A stretch of 64,000 nucleotides of DNA from Schistocerca nitens (GCF_023898315.1 NC_064616.1:536939102-537003101); one strand, 5' to 3'; positions 22,962-34,658 are shown, counted from the first letter of the stretch. Numbers and translations: made by a program. Notes: generated by a model not told the origin, from the letters alone.

Positions 22962-25677
22962 TTAAGTTGTCTCTGTATTGTTCCAATCTAGAACGGCACG
23001 CGGGAAAAATGAGCACTTACATTTTTCTGTGCGAGCCGTGATATCTCTTATTTTATTGTGATGATCATTTCTTCCTATGTACGTGGGTGCCAACAGAATG
23101 GTTTCGTAATTGGTGGACAAAACTGGTGATCGAAATTTCATGAGAACATCCCGTCGCAACGAAACAAGCCTTTGTTTTAATGATTGCCACTCCAATTCAC
23201 GTAGCATGTCTGTGACACTATCTTCCATATTTCGCTATGATACAAAATGAGCTGGCCTTCTTTGTACTTTTTTATGTCATCCGTCTGTCCAACCTGACGC
23301 GGATCCCACACCGCGCAGCAATATTCCAGGATAGGGTGGACAGGCGTGGTGTAAGCAGTCTCTTTGGTAGACCTGTAGCACCTTCTAAGTCTTCTGACAA
23401 TGAATCACAGTCTTTGGTTTGCTCTACCCATGATATTATGTATGTAATCGTTCCAATTTAGGTTATTTGTTATAGTAATCCGTAAATACTTAGTTGAATT
23501 TACAGCCTTCACGTTTGTGTGACTTATCGCGTAATCGAAGTTTAGCTGATTTCTTTTAGTACTCATGTGAATAATTTCACACTTTTCCTTATTCAGGGTC
23601 AATTGCCACTTGTCGCCCCATACATATCTTATCTAAATAATTTTGCTAGTCGTTTTGATCATCTGATGACTTTACAAGATGGTGAATGACAGCATCATCT
23701 GCAAGCAATTTAAGACAGCTACTCAGATTGTCTCCTACGTCGTTAATACGGATCAGGAACAATTGAGGGCCTATAACACTTCCTTGGGGAAGGCCGGATG
23801 TTACTTTTGTTTTACTCGATTATTTTCCGTCTATTACTACGAACTATGACCTTTCTGACAGGAAATCACGAATCCAGTCGCACAACAGAGGCTATACTCC
23901 GTAGGCACGCAGTTTGGTTAGAAGACGCTTGTGAGGAACGGTGTCGAAAGCCTTCTGGAAATCTAAAAATATGGAATCAATTTGACATCCCCTGTCAATA
24001 GCACTTATTACTTCATGGGTATAAAGAGCTAGTTGTGTTTCACAAGAACGATATATTCTGAAACCGTGCTGATTATGTATTAATAAATCTTCATAATGTT
24101 CGAATGCAGTATATATTCCAAAACCCTACTGCTCATCGACGTTAGTGTGTACAGATCTGTAATCCAATGGATTACTCCTACTTCCCTTTTTGGGTATTGG
24201 TGTGACTTCAGCAGTTTCACATTCTTTAGGCACGGATCTTCCTCTGAGCGATAGGTTGTCTTTATATGCTAAATATGGAGCTATTTTATCAGCACAATCA
24301 GAGAGGAACCTGACTGGTATACAATCTGGACCGGAAGCATTGCCTTTATTAAGTGATTTAAGCTGCTTCGTTACTCCGAGGATATCATCTTCTATGTTTC
24401 TCATCTTGTAAGTTGTTCTTGATTGGAATTCATGAATATTTACTTCGTCTTCTTTGGTGAAGGAGTTTCAGAAAACCGTGTTTTATAACTCTGCTTTTGT
24501 GGCACTGTCATCAGTGACTTCGCCGTTGTTATCGCGCAGTGAAGGTATTGATTGCGTATTGCCACCGGTGTGCTTTATGTGTGACCAGAATCTCTTTGGG
24601 TTTTCTGCCAGATTTTGAGACAGAATTTCGTTGTGGAAATTAATAAAAGCATCTCGCATTGAAGTACGTGCCATATTTCGAACTTCCATAAAACTATTCC
24701 AATCTTGGGGATTTTGCGTTCTTTTAAATTTGGCATGCTTTTTTCGTTGCCTCTGCAGCAACGATCTGACCCGTTTTGTGGACCATGGGGGATCAGTACC
24801 ATCACTTATTAATTTATGTGGTATATATCTCTCAATTGCTGTCGATACTATCTCTTAGAAAACATTCCACAACTTTTCTATACTTACATGATCAGATCGG
24901 AAGGAGTGAAGACGGTCTCTTAAAAAGGCGTTAAGTGCGTTTTTATCAGTTTTTTAAAACAGACATACTTTGCTTTTCTTTTTGATGGTTGTAGGTGTTG
25001 CGGTATTCAGCCTATCAGCAACTGCCTTGTGGTCGCTAATCTCCGTATTTGGCACAACACTCACCATTTGTCCAGGATTATTTGTTGCTAAAATGTCAAG
25101 TATGCTTTCGCAACCATTTACGCTTCGAGTGGGCTCATGAACTAATTGTTCAAAATAATTTTCTGAGAAAGCATTCAGTACAATTTCCGATGACCTTTTA
25201 TACCTGGCACCAGCTTTGAACGTATAATTTTTCCAGAATATCAAGGGTAGAATAAAGTCACCACCGACTAATAATTATATAAGCGGGTTACTTATTTGAA
25301 ATAAGACTCAAGTGCCGCGCGGGATTAGCCGAGCGGTCTTAGGCACTGCAGTCATGGACTGTGCGGCTGGTCCCGGCGGAGGTTCGAGTTCTCCCTCAGG
25401 CATAGGTGTGTGTGTTTGTCCTTAGCATAATTTAGGTTAAGTGGTGTGTAAGCTTAGGGACTGATGACCTTAGCAGTTAAGTCCCATAAGATTTCACACA
25501 CATTTGAACATTTTTTTTTTGAGACTCAAGTTCTCTTTGAACTGTTGAGAAACTATATCTTCTGAGTCTTGGGGTTTGGTAAAACGATCCAATTAATAAT
25601 GTAGTCCGGTTGTCAGATATAACCTCTACCCATACTATTTCACATGAACTATGTACTTCAATTTCGCTACGAGGCAA
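22962..25677 (-). pseudogene. CR1-like ORF2: endonuclease-reverse transcriptase, broken
   Basis: Pieces in order on the minus strand start with part of the endonuclease (VWVEVISDNRTTLLIGSFYQ near 25600; ILDILATNNPGQMV and TEISDHKAV, the SDH block, near 25030-25100). The linker/RT start follows (KRFWSHIKHTGGN; GNASGPDCIPVRFLSD; VTPIPKKGSRSN near 24180-24360). RT motif FDTVPHKRLLTKL lies near 23905-23950 and an LADD version of the catalytic box at about 23694-23705. The C-terminal region reads LNKEKCEIIHMSTKRNQL and ends SFFPRAVLDWNNTE near 22970. A SINE at 25314-25521 cuts the endonuclease. All pieces lie in different frames. Confidence 0.82.
25314..25521 (+). mobile_element. SINE (family B, tRNA-Leu-like head), full length
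   Basis: The head GCCGCGCGGGATTAGCCGAG with A-box TAGCCGAGCGGTCTTAGGC and B-box GGTTCGAGTTC resembles tRNA-Leu. The body continues GTGTGTGTTTGTCCTTAG and GGGACTGATGACCTTAGC, and the element ends in a T-run. A 10-base duplication AGACTCAAGT at 25304-25313 and 25522-25531 frames it. It differs from family A in its head but shares the GACTGATGACCT tail block. Confidence 0.94.
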
Positions 25678-26262
25678 ACTACCTCTGACAGCAATAAATA
25701 TTCCACCACCAACTGTATTTCATCTATCATTTCGTTTGAAAACTTTCGGCTTAACTTATTTCCGGCTTAAGCCAGCTCTCGGTATCTGCAATTAATTGAG
25801 CTTTATAGCTTTCTATGAGGTTTTAATTTTAATAACCAACAGCCTCAGTTGTACCGTTTACCTAGAGTTTACCTAGTTTTCAGTCGGGATAACCCAACCT
25901 TCTTCAGAAGAACGGTAATTACCGTTTGTCCATAGTGGACATCGTCAAGCTAAAACTGCAAATCCATAAATCATCGTCAGACTGTAAAAACTTATTTGAA
26001 AGTGCCTCGGCCCCACTTCACAACCGCGATGGTGCAACTGAGGCTGTTTGTTATTAAAATTAAATGTAATATTTATACAGTTGCTGACAGGGCCGCGAAA
26101 TGTTGAAGATATTTACTTTCTATTAGGGTTTGGAGCTCTGGTTCTTCCCAACACAGCTACGACAATTTACAACTACAATACAAATCGTTTCTACAACTGC
26201 CTTACTGTGTTTTACCTTCCCACTTACAGATGGACGTCTCTTCTGTGGTTCCCTGAGACCCT

Positions 26263-27252
26263 CTAACCTAAAAAACCGCCCAGTCCCTCCCACACAGCCA
26301 CCCCTGCTACACGTGTAGCCGCGTCCTGTGTGTAGTGGACTCCTGACCTATTAAGCCGAATCTGGAAACCCACCACCTGATGGTGCAAGTCAGGGAATCT
26401 GCAGCCTACACGCTCACAGATCAGCCTGAGTCTCTGATTTAGACCCACCACTCGGCTCTGCACCAAAGGACCACGGTCGGTTCTATCGACGAAGCTGCAG
26501 ATGGTGAGCTCCGCATTAATCTCGGAAGCAAGACTGTCAGTCTTTACCATTTCTGCTAGCCGCCCAAACCTAGACAGAATCTGCTCCAATCCAAATCGAC
26601 ACACATCATTGGTACCAACATGAGCCACCACCTGCAGTTGGCTGCAACCTGTACTCTTCATAGCATCTGAAAGCACCCTTCCCACATTCGGCATGACTCC
26701 TCCCAGAATTCACACGGAGGACACACTGGCTTCCGTCCCCTCCTTGACAGCCATGTTCCTAAGGGGCCCCATTATGCGCCTAACGTTGCAGCTCCCAACT
26801 ACTAGCAAACCCACCCTCTGTGAATGCACAAACCTTGTGGGCCGAGAAGCTTCCTCTGGAACAGGGTGGATGACTGCATCCGGCTCAGAGACATCGTCAG
26901 CCACAGATAATGCCCGAAACCTGTTCATCAAACGACCCGGGTTGGCCCCACAATCGGCACCTCAAAAAGTTTTTCAGGGCATACTAGACTTTGGAATGAT
27001 CTCCCACTAGACCACATGTGGGGAGTCAACCTCAGTGCAGGCAGTACCCAGGGCGCCCACAGCATGGGACCAATCGGAGGACATGTGGGACGTGAACGAC
27101 ATCCCCCACATCCCCGCACGCGATCTCCCACAGTGACGCCCCTTAGCAGCAGCCTCAAGCTATGTGATGGAAGCCATAGCAGCCTGGAGCTGTGAGTAAA
27201 GGGTCTCCAACTCAGCTTGCATTTGTACACAACAATCAGACTTCCTATCCAT
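26263..27252 (-). pseudogene. CR1-like ORF1 with SGNH-hydrolase domain, broken
   Basis: Starting at ATG 27252 (MDRKSDCCVQMQAELETLYS) one frame of about 330 codons, with several stops, reaches 26263. The N-terminus is a short coiled-coil-like segment, as in CR1 ORF1 proteins, which bind the LINE RNA. The C-terminal half is an SGNH/GDSL-type esterase domain. GLLVVGSCNVRRI stands where the Ser block GDSxxR is expected, with the nucleophile motif altered, and VVAHVGTNDVCR is the Asn block. The terminal Asp/His block is not evident (FDL-type QIRLNRSGVHYT near 26340 may be it). A TGA at 26710-26712 splits the domain. Confidence 0.75.
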
Positions 27253-27264
27253 TACTGCAGTCGC

Positions 27265-27642
27265 TTCTGTTTCATGCTCATAAAAGTATGTAGCAAGCAA
27301 ACGGTGTACTCGCCTTATTAGTAGCAGGAACTAGCAGTGCGCTCTCGCTGACGGTCTAACCGACATTGAGCTGTTCTAATCAAATAAAACAAAACCCTGT
27401 ACGATACGAGGGTCGATACAGGAGTCGATAACAACGGCGATACTATACGCTATACAGATATTCAAACAAAAGGTTGTGCCTAGTAAGCACACAAACACGC
27501 CAGAAATTACAAAAATATAATTGTAACTACACAGGAAAATGAAAATAAGTCACTCCGGTTTCAGGCTCGTAAAAATATGTAACAAGCGAACAGTGTACTC
27601 GCCTTATTAGTAGCAGGAGCTAGCCGTGCGCTCACGCTGACG
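27265..27642 (-). repeat. Tandem 5' UTR repeats of the CR1-like LINE
   Basis: The segment containing GTGTACTCGCCTTATTAGTA, followed by GCAGGARCTAGC and GTGCGCTC, occurs at about 27265-27352 and again at 27556-27642, roughly 290 bases apart, with the material between belonging to the first unit. Repeated monomers at the 5' end are typical LINE promoters. Confidence 0.7.
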
Positions 27643-28806
27643 TAACTATGGATAGAGACACAGAAATTCTGAACATAACAACAAACTCTTATACAATAAC
27701 ATGTCTGTACAAATCATCAAAAAATGAATTTAGCTTCAGAGAACCAGATGATTTTCACTTACAATAATTTTCATTTACATCCAGTAAAGACAGTCATGGG
27801 AGATTTTACCTGTCACAGTGTACCATGGGGCTACAGAGAAACAGATCAAAGTGGAGAAGATCTTGAAAACTGGGTACAATGCATTGGTCTACAGCTCATA
27901 CATGATCCAAAATTGCCACACTCTTTTGGCAGTGGAAGATGGAAGCGTGGATATAACCCTGATAATTTCTTTTTCAGTAGAAATATTGTCCATCAAGTGA
28001 AGAAAGGGATGGGAGATTCAATCCGTAAAACACAACATCGTGCAATTATCTGTAAAGTAGAAGCAGCCATTCAGCCTACATATGTTCCTTTCAAGAGAAA
28101 ATTTAATTTCACACAAGCACAATGGTATAAATTTGCTGGTGGACTTGACTCTAAAATCCTCGCCATTGACCCTTCACCAGGAAATTATGAATCTTTTCTA
28201 AATATAGTTAAAACTGTCTCCCTTTGGCGCATTCTTCGGGGATGTAGAACAATTTACATACCAGGACCGAATAAATATAAAGACATGAGTTTGGACAAAT
28301 ATGTACGCCTTTTCGAAGAAGATCCCATTTCCGATGAAACTATCCAAACAGGGGAAGATATTATGTCAGCCATATCAGGAACAAGAAAAGAAAAATTGTG
28401 CAATCTTATGACAGAACTTGATATAAAACAAAATAGCTGAAAGGCATGGCAACTGTTGAAAAACCTTAACAATGCCCCATTGACCGCTCCCACAGTTATT
28501 CCTTATGTAACGATTATTCAGACAGCTCACCAGTTATTGTTGATTGGGAAAATAAAGAAAACATATGTAAGCCAAAGACATAAAAGATTTCCTGAAGAGA
28601 ACGACTCTATTGGCACACCTTTCTTTCTGGGAGAATTAGAAACCGCAATACACACAATGAAGCATAAGAAAGCCGTTGGCTTACATGACCTAAGAACGGA
28701 ACAAGTAAAACTGTTTGGGCCAACGACTAAGAAGTTGATTCTAGACATGATTAACATATGTGTCTCAAGACTGCATATACCAAAGATCTGGAGTTAAACC
28801 AAAATT

Positions 28807-29004
28807 TCCGGCCGAAGTGGCCGTGCGGTTAAAGGCGCTGCAGTCTGGAACCGCAAGACCGCTACGGTCGCAGGTTCGAATCCTGCCTCGGGCATGGATG
28901 TTTGTGATGTCCTTAGGTTAGTTAGGTTTAACTAGTTCTAAGTTCTAGGGGACTAATGGCCTCAGAAGTTGAGTCCCATAGTGCTCAGAGCTATTTGAAC
29001 CATT
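28807..29004 (+). mobile_element. SINE (family A), full length
   Basis: The head reads GGCCGAAGTGGCCGTGCGGT, with B-box GGTTCGAATCC and tail TTTGAACCATTT. The target-site duplication TTAAACCAAAATT (13 bases) lies at 28794-28806 and 29005-29017, within LINE-A. Copy 1 lacks this insertion. Confidence 0.95.
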
Positions 29005-30132
29005 TTAAACCAAAATTGTGGCTCTACTGAAACCAGGAAAATAGCCCACAGAAGCTAAAAACTTCCAACCGGTATCACCTCTGTGTCATCTTTATAAAGT
29101 ACTAGAAAGAATGATACTTAATAGCATCTCAGCACATATTGACCAAACACTAATAAGAGAATAGGCGGGCTTTCGTCCAGGGAAGTCTTGTTGTGGACAG
29201 ATCTTGAATTTGACACAATATATAGAAGACGGCTACGAACGCAAACAGATAACTGTTGTTGCATTCGTCGATCTCACTGCCGCCTATGACACCATTAATC
29301 ACAAGAAATTATTAGAAAAGACCTATGCTGTTACGAAAGACTTTTATCTGGCGCTATTTATGAAATGTCTACTAAAAAATTGACGATTCTTTATAATTCT
29401 ACAAATCAAAGGAAGTCGATCGAGGATACAGAATAATGGTATTCCCCAGGGAAGTGTGTTAGCCCCATTGTTAAACAATATCTATACCAATCACCAACCA
29501 ACTGAAACTGTCGCAAGATTATTCATCTATGCAGATGATACAGCAGTTGCTGCCCAAGAGAGAACCTTTGAGGAAGTGAAGAAGAACTAACTACAGGTCT
29601 TCAGTCACTGTCTGCCTATTATGATCACAATAACCTGAAACCATATCCCTCTAAAACACAAGTGTGTACTTTGCTAAACATAACCTGGAGAGGACAATAG
29701 TTGGTCAACTGCGATACCCAAAGTCCTGGGAGTAAAGCAAGACCTTTCCCTCACCTTCGAAGTCCAGCGCAAGGACCCAAAAATGAAAGTATCTGCTAGG
29801 GACAACATCATTCAGAAATTGACAGGTAACAATTGGGGCTCACAACCAGATGTTCCAAGCACATCTGCATTGTCCTAAAGCCTCCCCGCTGCTGAATTTA
29901 CAGCAAAAGTGTGGCAGAACTCGAACCATGCCAAAGGAGGTGACATTGCCCATAATGAAGCAGGAAGCATTGTCACTGCCTCCTTGCGGGCAACTCGTAT
30001 TAATAAAATATATCATCTAATGGGCATAGCGCCTCCACATATCAGAAGAAGAACAGCAGCAGAAAAAGAGAAGCGGAAACGTAGGATAGATCCTAGATGC
30101 CTCTTGTTCGAATGTGAATACCAGCACCCAAG

Positions 30133-30275
30133 ATTGCTGCGATTGCAGGTTCGAATCCTGCCTCTGTCATGGATGTGTGTGATTTCCTTAGCTTAGTTAG
30201 GTTTAAATACTTCTAAGCTCTAGGGGACTGATGACCTCAGATGTTAAGTCCCATAGTGCTCAGAGCCATTTGAAC
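30133..30275 (+). mobile_element. SINE (family A), 5'-truncated
   Basis: It lacks most of the tRNA head and starts just before the B-box (GGTTCGAATCC), continuing to GCCATTTGAAC. The near-perfect 11-base duplication CAGCAYCCAAG at 30122-30132 and 30276-30286 shows true insertion of a truncated copy into the LINE-A RT C-terminus. Confidence 0.93.
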
Positions 30276-30582
30276 CAGCATCCAAGTTTAAGATCAAGAA
30301 AGAGTCTCCTCCGTTCAATAGAACCACTTTTAACGTCACCTGCAAATCGTGGAATAAAGCTTTGGCGTAACTCACCATCAGAGAGGTACTGGAACAGCCC
30401 TAAACTAGAGCTTGCTAATGGACGTCACCTCCCATATAAAACATGGAAGACCCTCAACAGACTGCTCAACTGTGGAAACCTCGCAGCCGCATGCCCGATG
30501 GACGATGTGATTATCGCCAATGATACATTAGTTCAAACGCGGAATTTTGGATATCAGCTTGTACTTATAGTGTTTGAAGATT

Positions 30583-30672
30583 GATGTCATATGGAATTTA
30601 ATGATGTACATATATTGTTTGTAAACTGATGTCATATGGAATTTAATGATGTACTTATATTGTTTGTAAATT
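30583..30672 (+). repeat. 45-base tandem duplication in LINE-A 3' region
   Basis: GATGTCATATGGAATTTAAT recurs with a 45-base period (30583 and 30628). LINE-A copy 1 has the same duplicated arrangement at about 8915-9000, so it is a feature of the family. Confidence 0.8.
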
Positions 30673-31400
30673 GCTGTCTATCGGCTATATATGTGCGCTA
30701 TGTTTTGGACACGAGTAAATAAAAATATCGCACATTATGTGATCCTAGTAAAAATCCTAAAATAATACTATCACTGTTGATGGCTAGTACTTGAGACTAC
30801 ATCTAGAAATTTTGGAATAAATGCGAAGACCAAAATAGTGTTAGCTCATCTGAGTAACAGAGTGGTGACAAAGTAATTAATTGTTTTGCCAACTATTTGA
30901 ACGCAAAAGCCACATGATTATCACCAGCCTGTAGTTAAGCCACAGCAGGGCAGCACAGCTTAGAACTCAGAAACACAGGGAACAGAATTTTTTAATGTGT
31001 GAGAGAATTAGACAAGGAAATATCTGCACTCAGCCAAAAACATTGAATTAAGACCATTTGTAGGGATTGTGACGAATTTGAATGTTTTACCATGCGGATA
31101 AATTCACAGTAAGCAAGTACTGCACCACACATTCAAACCTACGCTCTTCACAAATGCATGAACACCTTACATCTATGAGGAAGACATGCTGTAAAATCAT
31201 GAAACATTCAGTGAAATTTCTACCTTAAATATAGCGATATGAACGAAAAAATTATAACTTACTCATCATAAGGTCTTTGTGAATGGATAACAAACTTATA
31301 TGGAAAATTATCTCCACTTGTACACAGCCAAACTGCCCTAATTACGCCTAAGTGCTCCAAACATTGGAATGCGCAATCAGACTGCGAAATAAAGACTAGC

Positions 31401-31936
31401 TGCTAGGCAAAAACTATTGTGACTTTTTCAGACATGCTAACCCGGTTCCACTGGGAGTCGTACTGGAACCTGATTCAACTGCAGATCGGGTAGTTCTCGA
31501 GTCACAGACTGTGCAAAGGGTGAACTGTATTGTGTGAGGTAACGAGGAATTCGCTCGCATTTAAATATATGGCCGAAAGAGTCAGCCTACAGCCATTGTG
31601 AAACGAACCCTGTCGTCAAGGACCAAGTGCCACAAATGGCGCAGATTGAACACGTGATGGGGAAATTCACAGGTATCTGTTGTCTATTGAAGCCTAAGCG
31701 CTGTAGTGTACGAGAGAGACAGACGAGAACCTAAGTTATAGGTAAACTCAGTAGAAGCCGTTTGTGGCTGAAGAGATGTTGCAGTGTTAAATATGGTAGA
31801 CTTAAGATCGGCTTAAAAGGGAAATATTTATGGAAACTATTCAATTTTGTAGTAATGCAGGGAATCAAGCCATAGTAATTTTAATCTGCCATCCTCCATA
31901 AAGTTTGATGGTGATCCCAACAAAACTTGAATAATG
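31401..31936. other. No gene seen
   Basis: Single-copy-looking sequence between LINE-A and a SINE. Nothing recognisable on either strand. Confidence 0.5.
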
Positions 31937-32130
31937 GTTCAAATGGCTCTGAGCACTATGGGCCTTAACATCTATGGTCATCAGTCCCCTATAACTTAGA
32001 ACTACTTAAACCTAACTAACCTAAGGACATCACACACATCCATGCCCGAGGCAGGATTCGAACCTGCGACTGTAGCGGTCACGCGGTTCCAGACTGAAGC
32101 GCCTAGAAATGCACGGCCACACCGGCCGGC
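31937..32130 (-). mobile_element. SINE (family A), full length
   Basis: Minus-strand copy with B-box GGTTCGAATCC and tail GAACC. The 15-base duplication AAAACTTGAATAATG at 31922-31936 and 32131-32145 is perfect, so this is a relatively recent insertion. Confidence 0.95.
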
Positions 32131-32145
32131 AAAACTTGAATAATG

Positions 32146-32831
32146 ATCATATCTACCGTACTTTAAGAGTTACTTTTAAAGCAAAATTAACAAGTTTTGT
32201 AGCAAAGACCTGAATGCTAAAATCTGAACGCTTTGGTCGGTCTTAACGATCGTGATTTCATATAGAAGCGCATCATCAAAATAACAAACGTTGTAAATAA
32301 CAACTCTGTAACTTCATGTGTTTCAGAGATATAGTAAATTTAAATTATCGGCATTTTCAGCTAAGCATCAGATCATCATTTCATTCACATAAAACACATT
32401 GAACGATGGCAGCATGACACCTTACTGAATCGTTAGGTAACAGAATATTTATTGTAAAGTTTAATGCATAATAGTTACTTTTGTTCTTTATTTATTTATC
32501 ACTAAACACATTGGTACAAGGCTACTGGACGTGACAATCAAAGATAGGAAGGTAATTGTGTTGATTTTATGTAAAAAATTTAACGTTTATTATGTAATGG
32601 ATATTATTTTTATTTATTGAGAACCTGAAAGGGGTCAGGTTTTAATTATTTAAATATATTAAAATGTAAAATAATGTAGAATAATCTGCAGCCAATCAGA
32701 TAGACGGGTTCAGGAAAGGGAACTGCCGTAGTCAGTTGAGCGAGGATATTCAGCGTGCGGGAAAAGCGACCGGGGCCGGGCAGAGAGAGTGTTGGTGCAG
32801 ACGCGAAAGCGGACAGTTCGGCTGGAGCCAC
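32146..32831. other. No gene; GC-rich just before repeat X
   Basis: AT-rich with a homopolymer-rich stretch near 32560-32670. From 32690 it becomes GC-rich. ACAGTTCGGCTG-type motifs occur twice, 32813 on and in repeat X, and may be a short duplication at the edge of the repeat. Confidence 0.4.
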
Positions 32832-34577
32832 CAAAGGGTACAGTTCGGCTGCAGACGCGTAAGCCTACGGTCGTTCTTTAGGCAGCTAGAGGTGAAACAA
32901 CATAAATGATTTCACGTTTTGTGGTATCACGGGACTTGCTTTCTGAGCGGTGAGCAGCACCGCGCCTGGGGTGAACTTTTCGTGTAGATAACTTGTATTT
33001 CGCGATTAGATTGTAAATGTTCGAACTATGTGTAATTGATATGAGCTCGAGTGTAACAGTAACTCTCAATACCACTACTTTCGCTCTTAGTTTGCTTTCT
33101 GAATAAACATTATTCCAAACATATAGCAACTCTGTGTTCTACATTATTTATGAGTCGTTAATTTAGCTCCAGAAATTATTATTACTGTTACTATATGTCA
33201 CGTTATATTGGTATTTCGCAAAGTTGCCCTTAGCCAGATAATTTAACCAAATGGTCAGAGGATTCTAATTCATGGCGTGTAATGTGACACGTGCGGTTCA
33301 ACCCCCAGACGAGTTTAAGCCAAAACATTTCGACAAAGAGGAACCACATGTGATCCCGAACATTTTTGGGATGTTAGCTCGCAATTAGAAGTAATCGATA
33401 ACCACCCGCAAAAAAATCACTATGTATATAACTTGTGGAAAGTAATGCGCGAACCAAATGAATAGTGCAAATGTACCGGGCAACTTTCGTTATCTTTATA
33501 ACGTGATCGTTTTACATAAGAGATGGTTAGTTTCGAGTTCGCTTGATTTATTGCAAGAGTTTTAGAACAGTAACGATAGCTCCATATCGATGATGTTTCC
33601 GTGATCCTGTTAAAAACTTTCAAAGATCATGGAGAGAAGTAAATGTATGAATACGACGTAACGGGTGTTGCAGAAAAACGAACGTGTTGAAAGACGTAAG
33701 CAAAAATCGTTCTGATACCTCTGACGGTTGTATACATGTACCAACACTGTTGTATATATATGTAACAGGGAGGTTATAGAAGCGACATGATTCAAATTGT
33801 AGAATTTATTAATAATTCAGTACACAGAACTAGTGCTTTTTGAAGACAGAAGCAGGGGCACTGGAGTTCTAGTAGCGATCGTTCAGTTTCACGGTCACCT
33901 GATGCCGGAACGGTGGCAATATACAGGGTTTTCCGAAACAAGTCAAACGCGCGACCAGTTACCTGTATGCATGCTGTACGTTTCCAGACCATTGACTGTT
34001 GTTTTCGTTCGAAGATTCCTGGCACATCCGCAGTGCTATCAGCAACGACAGCAGCTCTAGGTACCACTTCTTCTTCTGTTTGCACAATGGATTCATACAT
34101 CAGCTGCTTCATATGCCCCAGGGAACACATCCAGATAGGTGAGGTCAGTTTACCTGGGTGGCCAGAGCACAGAGCCAACTCGTATCATCCATTAATTCCC
34201 TATGGTGGCTCCTAGAAGATTTCACAGCAGTACAGAAATGAGCCCAGACCCCCTCATACTGGAAGAATTCTTTTTCTACTTATCGTCTTTCGGGTCGTGT
34301 CCATTCAGCTATCCCAGCAGCAATGTCAGTTATGATGACACGAATGTAATGGCATCACAACACCCAACCCCGAACAGATAAAATCTCTGACCTGGCCGGG
34401 AATCTGCTGGAAGTACGTCTGGCAGCACAGGTTCTCCACCTGTTGATGCGGAATACAAGATTCTAGGGGCAAATCAACCCATCAGCAAATGTCGGCCCAC
34501 ACATTAACCCGGAATCTCTACTGACGAGCAGGAGGTCGGGAACCACGTGCAGTCACATGCGCCTAAAGATTCGAAAT
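32832..34577 (-). repeat. Repeat X, right copy (inverted partner of 4905-8095)
   Basis: About 1.75 kb, collinear with the reverse complement of 4905-8095 once the Tc1 element there is removed, at about 90% identity by eye. It preserves the empty Tc1 target (AATAATAATTT context near 33170-33190). It ends next to a SINE fragment at 34594, so the transposase 5' part present on the left (4624-4904) is missing here. Confidence 0.8.
33792..34577 (-). pseudogene. mariner-like transposase remnant (C-terminal part)
   Basis: The minus-strand frame 34178-33792 reads GHPGKLTSPIWMCSLGHMKQ, then LMYESIVQTEEEVVPRAAVV and DVPGIFERKQQSMVWKR, the C-terminal region after the last catalytic residue of a mariner-like transposase. 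The PRSPD-type motif is mutated. The upstream part (near 34490-34570) retains TSCSSVEIPG-type out-of-frame sequence. It is the partner of the remnant at 4624-5640 and equally dead. Confidence 0.7.
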
Positions 34578-34593
34578 GTGAGACACTGAAACA

Positions 34594-34658
34594 GTTACCG
34601 TAGCGGTCGCGCGGTTCCAGACTGAAGCGCCTAGATCTGCTCGGCCACACCAGCCGGC
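34594..34658 (-). mobile_element. SINE fragment (family A head)
   Basis: Only the tRNA-like 5' part is present (GGCCGAGCAGATCTAGGCGC on the minus strand, then CGCGCGACCGCTACGG). The body and tail are missing, and no duplication is seen. Confidence 0.75.

Larger units (their letters stand above)
22891..27640 (-). mobile_element. CR1-like LINE inserted in LINE-A
   Basis: This minus-strand element of about 4.75 kb, including a 0.2 kb SINE, holds tandem 5' repeats (27265-27642), ORF1 with an SGNH-type domain, and ORF2 with endonuclease and RT. The short 3' UTR ends in a (GTAGAT)n-like tail, which reads TCTACATCTATATCTAC on the plus strand at 22891. Its 3' region has the GGCACTTCATTTTGAATAG-type CR1 end. 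No target-site duplication is seen. Compared with LINE-A copy 1, about 10 bases of target appear lost at the junction. Stops and frameshifts throughout show it is dead. Confidence 0.85.
27724..30560 (+). pseudogene. LINE-A endonuclease-reverse transcriptase, broken (copy 2)
   Basis: The longest open stretch (27724-28440, 238 codons) carries the endonuclease C-terminus (TVMGDFTCHSVPWGYRETDQ). After one TGA the same frame continues to 28794 with the linker/RT start (LNNAPLTAPTVIPYVTI, HDLRTEQVKLFGP). A SINE then intervenes. From 29018 the RT core reads VVAFVDLTAAYDTINHKKLL (near 29260), NGIPQGSVLAPLLNN and LFIYADDTAVAAQ (YADD 29528-29539). The C-terminal region lies at 29620-30560, again split by a SINE. 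Frameshifts and stops show it is dead, though it is better kept than copy 1 in the endonuclease part. Confidence 0.85.
27641..31400 (+). mobile_element. LINE-A copy 2, 3' portion
   Basis: This continues the element broken at 22890. It begins GACGTAACTATGGATAGAG, collinear with copy 1 near 11550 (reverse strand), and ends near AAATAAAGACTAGC at about 31400, the same 3' end as copy 1 at 8190. Two SINEs (28807-29004 and 30133-30275) inserted into it. The 3' region holds a 45-base tandem duplication (30583-30672). Confidence 0.85.
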
